Part shown: positions 59,428 through 64,000 of the stretch, piece by piece
How positions within the stretch are numbered: the first letter of the stretch is position 1
Layout: every line of letters starts with the position of its first letter
NCBI GenBank assembly: GCA_030386875.1
Contig: CM059572.1
Coordinates: 39,987,732-40,051,731, forward strand
DNA length: 64,000 nt
Source: Morinoia aosen
Lineage: Eukaryota; Arthropoda; Malacostraca; Amphipoda; Talitridae
Reading direction: 5' to 3'
Program-made: the position numbers and the translations under genes
The notes under the pieces: generated by a model
Told to the model about the DNA's origin: nothing
Seen by the model: the letters and a program-made list of their open reading frames with translations, nothing else
The model's database searches: none

Positions 59428-59870
59428 AATGCTAGCGTTGATTTGATGTAAAGAAAGTAACGGATCAATCTGACAGGAGCAGAACTTGCGAGTTAAACTA
59501 CATTATAACTTAAACTATTTAAGGTTTTACTCGACTAACAATACATTAACTAACTACACACCTTGAAGCTGAACTTGTGCACTATGAGCTGCCATAAAAT
59601 TATAAATTGATATTGCTGCTTTTTGCAGTTTGCAAATTAGAACCCAGGTAATGTCACTATATAATGCTACGTTATTGCCACTCAGTGTCACTAGGTTTAT
59701 TGCTGAAATATTTTACCGAGCTTTTTTGATGAACGCGATTTCAAGAAAATTCATTGACTTTTTCAGGGTGTAATTGTGCCCCATGTTGAACTATCTGTCC
59801 CCAGGTTGCAACGATCAAGCTTTCTTGGCTGACAATTTTCATTGAAGTCATGTTTTCAAAGGCTTCGAAA

Positions 59871-60041
59871 TATTTAAAATTGGTTTCATTTAAAGAAAAT
59901 TGCTTAAGCTTACACGGCTTTGACTTGTCTTTGAGTGGTATACCTTCGATAATTATAATTCACATGATTGGCTTTTGTTTTTTACAGCTTGTTTTCATTC
60001 AGAATAAATCTCACCTCAATTTCAAACTGCTACGATGGACA
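59871..60041. repeat. Dispersed repeat, copy 2
   Basis: Counterpart of 57,160-57,332, about 2.7 kb away in the same orientation. A 96-codon open frame (59,850-60,140) crosses it, but copy 1 is not open in the equivalent frame, so coding is unlikely. Confidence 0.85.
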
Positions 60042-60829
60042 AATTTTCCATCACTTACTTTACTTCTCGTATGTCTCACTAGTCAGAAATTGCAACGGCG
60101 GAGTCACCATTTGCGTGATTGCTGCCAATTCTCACCCTAGCTACAGACACGCGGGGAATTTTCCTTAGCAAGGCCATATATTCGATGCAACATCGTCGTG
60201 TCTTCATAGTTTTGGTGTTTCAAATATAGTAATATTGAAACGAAAATTTTACTTTCAAAGAAGCCAGCAAACAGACAGCCTGCAAATGGGGCTTGATTTT
60301 CTGCATTAGCATATTCGAGACGAATCCTCTTCACTCATTCGGGCAGATCGTTGGAACACTTCAAGAGAATCCGAAGCTTATTTTGAAGGAAGAATGCAAT
60401 AATATTTAAACCCTTTATAGTCTTCAACGTCGTCAGCTTTGACATTATTCGTTAGTGGTTATCAACTTTGTTTACATTCACTCATGTGAATCTACTTAGA
60501 ATCCTGTTCAATTAATTTTCCATTGTTTTGCATAGCGTACATAAACTACTAGTATTATTGTCATTCTGAACGTTTCTTGTTCAGATTGCCTACTGAGTTT
60601 CAACCTTCATTAACCATGATTTTTACCCATCAATTTCACAATTCTAGCACTTCGTGATCGGCAGGTATAAGGTTTTCTTCAATTTTAACAACATGCAAAT
60701 GTTTTTTACATTATTCGCGCACTTCAAAATGTACTCCTCTAGTCGCAAAGTCCAACTTCATGACAATCACTTAAATGTGACGTACAATATTATTGCATCA
60801 TGACACCAAGCATGTATTCATTTTGAAAA
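60042..60829. other. AT-rich gene-free stretch
   Basis: Nothing recognised on either strand. Confidence 0.4.
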
Positions 60830-61508
60830 TATATCAAACACCAGCTTCCCAATTCACTCTAACTAGTAGCAGCCGTGATGAGAAACCCCTCATTTATTTC
60901 TGCCGCGCTTCTCGATTAAATCTGCTATGGGAATACAGCCGAGATTCACTAGAAAATCCCTCATCCATTTCTGATAAACCCTACACTGAAATTTCTGATC
61001 AATCTCAGTTAGCTGAAGTCCACCGTTTAATCGGTCATCAATTCTCGCATGTTTTAGCAGAATCTGATGAGCCTACTCTGGCACGTGCAATTTTTCCCTG
61101 TTTAAACTCTTCTCGCACGTCTCGGTCTGAAACACTCCCATCAGCAGTTCGCAGTTGTATCAGTTGCTGGAAGCGTCCAGCTGATACAGGAGATCTCGTC
61201 TCAACTGGCAAAGCAGCACGATGAACAACGGACGCACGAAGCTCGCCGTAATGAGGCTCTTAAAGACGCCATTGAAGTGTTTAAGTAGAGAACAATCTCC
61301 TGTTATCACTGATATTACCGCGCTGTTACAGACTGCGCGCAAACATCAGGACGCCCGCCGTTTCCGAGAGTGATGGCGTTAGGTCTTTGGTTTGGTCGTT
61401 CAGGAACTGGGAAAATACAAGTTTAATCTGGAAGAAATTGTGACTCTGGTATTAATTGTTTTCGTATTTTCTTCCGCGTTGATGTTTGTTAAATTTACGT
61501 CGGAATGA
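60830..61508 (+). pseudogene. Prokaryote-like block of short, overlapping open frames (possible bacterial or phage-derived remnant)
   Basis: A 143-codon frame (60,793-61,224) contains a non-repetitive stretch (SDQSQLAEVHRLIGHQFSHV region) and then loses plausibility. A frame overlapping it from about 61,106 is Gln/Glu/Arg-rich and coil-like (EISSQLAKQHDEQRTHEARR) and stops near 61,289. A third frame continues from there (SPVITDITALLQTARKHQDA) to a TGA near 61,372. The same frame then reopens as a short peptide ending in a membrane-like segment (IVTLVLIVFVFSSALMFVKF) and stops at 61,508, overlapping the next ATG as ATGA. Codon use looks unlike the AT-rich flanks. No family was recognised. It could be one protein broken by frameshifts, a transferred bacterial or phage segment, or chance. 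Confidence 0.2.
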
Positions 61509-61865
61509 AAGGTATCGATTTCGTACTGTAAATGAGGAGACATTCATGTTAAAACGAGGTTAAGAAGCGAAAAATCCAAAAAAGCAACTTCATCAGGAAA
61601 TTATTCATTCTTTTACGGCGACTAATATGTCTTAGAGGTGGAGTGAAACAAGGATTTATTGTTTTCCTACTACAACAAGACTTAAGAAGGGAAAAACCCT
61701 TGAAACCATTCATTTCTTCATATAAATTATCCATTCTCTTACTCCAACTGCTGTCACCTAAAAGAGGCAATGAAACATGAACTTATCGTTTTCGCAATTA
61801 CCGCCGGTGCCACACTCGCGCTCACTCAAAATGCTGCAGTGCAGTGGTCTGCACAAGCCGGGTGA
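61505..61865 (+). other. Short ORFs with Shine-Dalgarno-like spacing
   Basis: After the ATGA overlap, an eight-codon ORF (61,505-61,531) is followed by AATGAGGAGACATTCATG, an AGGAG motif seven bases before an ATG (61,546). At 61,771, ATG is preceded by AAAAGAGGCA and opens a 31-codon frame beginning MKHELIVFAITAGATLALTQ, which has the form of a bacterial signal peptide (positive start, hydrophobic core). It stops at about 61,866. These are sequence resemblances only; in an animal genome they may be coincidence. Confidence 0.15.
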
Positions 61866-61869
61866 TCAG

Positions 61870-62699
61870 GCTTGAGGGCAAAACCTGCTGTGTTCAGTAA
61901 ATGTATTTCCTTGGTTGTGCCTCTTTTCGGGCTTCGTGCTCTCGCTCACTGCCGCAAGCAATAAGAGATGCAGACGCGGGTGTGAAATTTTTTTATGCCA
62001 GCTGAATACCCTGATGAATTTTCCCATTTTACAAAATGAGACATAGCACTCTAATCAGGAAATTAATCCATACATACTGAAATGTTTTGAAACTTCTCAT
62101 TTATGTTATCATTTCGAGCTTAGTTAATCGCTTGTTGATATAGTGATGCATTGCTCTAATATGATGCAATGCTTTCCTGGGATGTCTTAAATGACCCATA
62201 ACAGATCCACCACCACTAATTCAGTGAATGTGTCGTTACTTGAGCCGCACTGCGGTTTTGATCTCTTCATTCAGAAAAGATATAGAAGCGCTTCGAGCCA
62301 ATCCAACAGTGTTTTCCACGATCCGTCTCAGCTGGAAATTTCTGACATCTATCTAAAGATGTATTCTCCGATTCAAAGTTTTTCCTTATAGTTGTTAATG
62401 CAGTAAGACGGTGTATTATTTACGAGAAATTTTATGCATTACACAGAAGAGCCGGGATAACACAAAAGTTGCCAAAACTGACTATAGCGGAGAATAAGTC
62501 CTGAGCGGCATATAAATTGAATTTTGAATTTCCTGTTCTTATGAGATTCATTTCTCCTTAGCTGTGTAACATAAATTGGACTGGCGTTCATGAGTTTTTC
62601 CCTTCGTTAATTCATAAACTGTGAGACAAACTTTTCTACATTAAAACATCTCGTATTTCAGCTCGAAGAAATATTTCTTCTACGGGAGAAAGCTCTGAC
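61870..62699. other. AT-rich gene-free stretch
   Basis: Nothing recognised on either strand. Confidence 0.4.
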
Positions 62700-63020
62700 G
62701 CATTCCAGCAACCGGCGCTCATTTGCTGCCAGTTCAGACGACTGTTGGTCCTGCCATTATCTTGCATTTATTTGTCTTTATTGTTCAGAGGGAGCCACAC
62801 AAGCCTAACCGCAAAATTCAAAGACCCTGCCGCTGGCGGCCTGCTATAAAATACAATTTCTTTGAGAGCGCCAGACAAACCGAGACTCGCCCTGGCCTGG
62901 GGCCAAGCCCGGCATCTTGCTCTGAGGCCTTCGCTTCAGTTTAACGGCCGAAATCAACACTACACCGTCCCAATTTATCCTTTTATAGCGTGCTTTTTTT
63001 GCTGCTTGCTTCCCTTGTGC
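62700..63020. promoter_or_regulatory. GC-rich island with TATA-like element (candidate promoter or regulatory module)
   Basis: A GC-rich block carries CTATAAAATAC at 62,843-62,853 in a GC-rich context, a typical TATA-box form, followed about 30 bases on by CCAGACAAACC. Short open frames on both strands show no motifs, so no transcript can be assigned. Confidence 0.2.
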
Positions 63021-64000
63021 TGGCCCTGGGTTGAAATTAAAAGATGCGGACATGTACTGTGAGAAACATGTTAGCTGTGGGAACTTTCGTGAGACATGCA
63101 GTGCACTTCTTATCTCATCACACGTCGTCCATGTAGTCTTTTATGATACGTTTGGTTATTAGCTGCTAGTGCTAATTATGTTGTAAAAACAGGAGCTTCC
63201 ACCTATCTCCAATTTGAGAATAATTTTCGACTTGGTTTTTTGAATAGTTCGCGAAGCTATAATTAATTTTCATACCTTATAACTCCAAAAAGTAGCTCAT
63301 TTGGCAGGACAACTAATTTAAGAAAAGTAAATAGGCAACTCATTTATAATTTTGTAAGACATATAGTTTATAACTTCGTATGTACTCCAGTTTTGCATAT
63401 TTTTTAATTTCACCAGTAAATCGGCCTTATTTTTTGTACCTCTAGACGGCGGATTTAAAAAAAATAATAAGTATGCGTGCAATTTATTTGTAGCATAATT
63501 TCCCAAAATAAATTTGACGTTCTCACGGCTTGACAGTTGTAACAGAGGAGCCAGCTTGTGTTCAATATGTACCACAGCGACAAGGTTTTCTTCATAAGTC
63601 AAAAGAAATAATAAACTCAAAAGCTTTTACGCGCCATGAAGTGCAGATTTCCCCTATAAGCTCACCCCTAATTCACAGCCCATTTTTTAGCTGTTTTGAA
63701 GGCCATAAATAAATACTTCTAGCACTCATGGAGGTGCAATATTTACCCGCACTTCCTGAAGTCTATGAAAATAAAGTAAACTAATGAGGTGCAAAAACCA
63801 ATTTAAATTACTTTTCTGACATTGAAAAAATAAATTTACATACGATAGTCAGGTTTGTCCAGAGTGTCTTTAAAAGAACTCATTCTTCTAAGTTCCTGTC
63901 GCATAAGACATCGCGCTTGTATGGCAGGTTAGAATCAGACGCTGCCTACACACCGCAGAGATAGCAGAAGATCCTTCAGCAGACGTGTGCTTATATAATG
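63021..64000. other. AT-rich gene-free stretch
   Basis: Nothing recognised on either strand up to the window end. Confidence 0.4.

Overview
This window looks like intergenic or intronic DNA from a large, AT-rich animal genome, most likely an arthropod. The basis is eukaryotic-style low gene density, a Ty3/Gypsy LTR retrotransposon, decayed non-LTR (LINE) reverse transcriptase, a mariner-type transposase tail of a kind common in insects, many minisatellites, and no operon-like gene packing. I found no complete host protein-coding gene, tRNA, rRNA or CRISPR array. The species cannot be named from the sequence.

The clearest object is an 11.4-kb Ty3/Gypsy retrotransposon on the minus strand (about 38,093-49,499). 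Two direct repeats of about 2.05 kb, differing by only about a dozen substitutions, act as LTRs. Between them lie an intact gag (46,418-47,437) and an intact pol (42,741-46,472) with protease, reverse transcriptase, RNase H and integrase motifs in order. Gag and pol overlap by 55 bases in the -1 frame, and the overlap carries a canonical A AAA AAC slippery heptamer followed by a 7-bp hairpin whose loop contains the gag stop codon. A 2.6-kb stretch without long ORFs lies between pol and the 3' LTR. The outer end of the 3' LTR abuts a 77-bp satellite (25 units in perfect register, 36,164-38,081).

Left part (1-26 kb): AT-rich DNA with scattered GC/CpG-richer islands that carry homeodomain, POU-octamer, forkhead and CTCF-like motifs. 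These could be cis-regulatory modules. A possible first coding exon with a consensus splice donor sits at 21,028-21,121, followed by a 61-bp tandem repeat, a pre-miRNA-like hairpin (21,701-21,772), a 70-bp duplication and a diverged 84-91-bp repeat. Middle part (26.8-36 kb): a 27-bp minisatellite of 27 units, a mosaic of broken LINE reverse-transcriptase pieces in both orientations (30.3-31.6 kb), an A-B-A short repeat and a possible solo LTR. Right part (49.5-64 kb): a 112-bp inverted repeat, a mariner-type transposase tail, a dispersed 170-bp duplication, and a block at 60.8-61.9 kb with short overlapping ORFs and Shine-Dalgarno-like spacing that reads more like bacterial or phage DNA than its surroundings.

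The retrotransposon genes form one functional unit: LTR promoter, gag, frameshifted pol. Everything else is remnants, repeats or candidate regulatory DNA. Family names come from motif recognition by eye. No database search was run.
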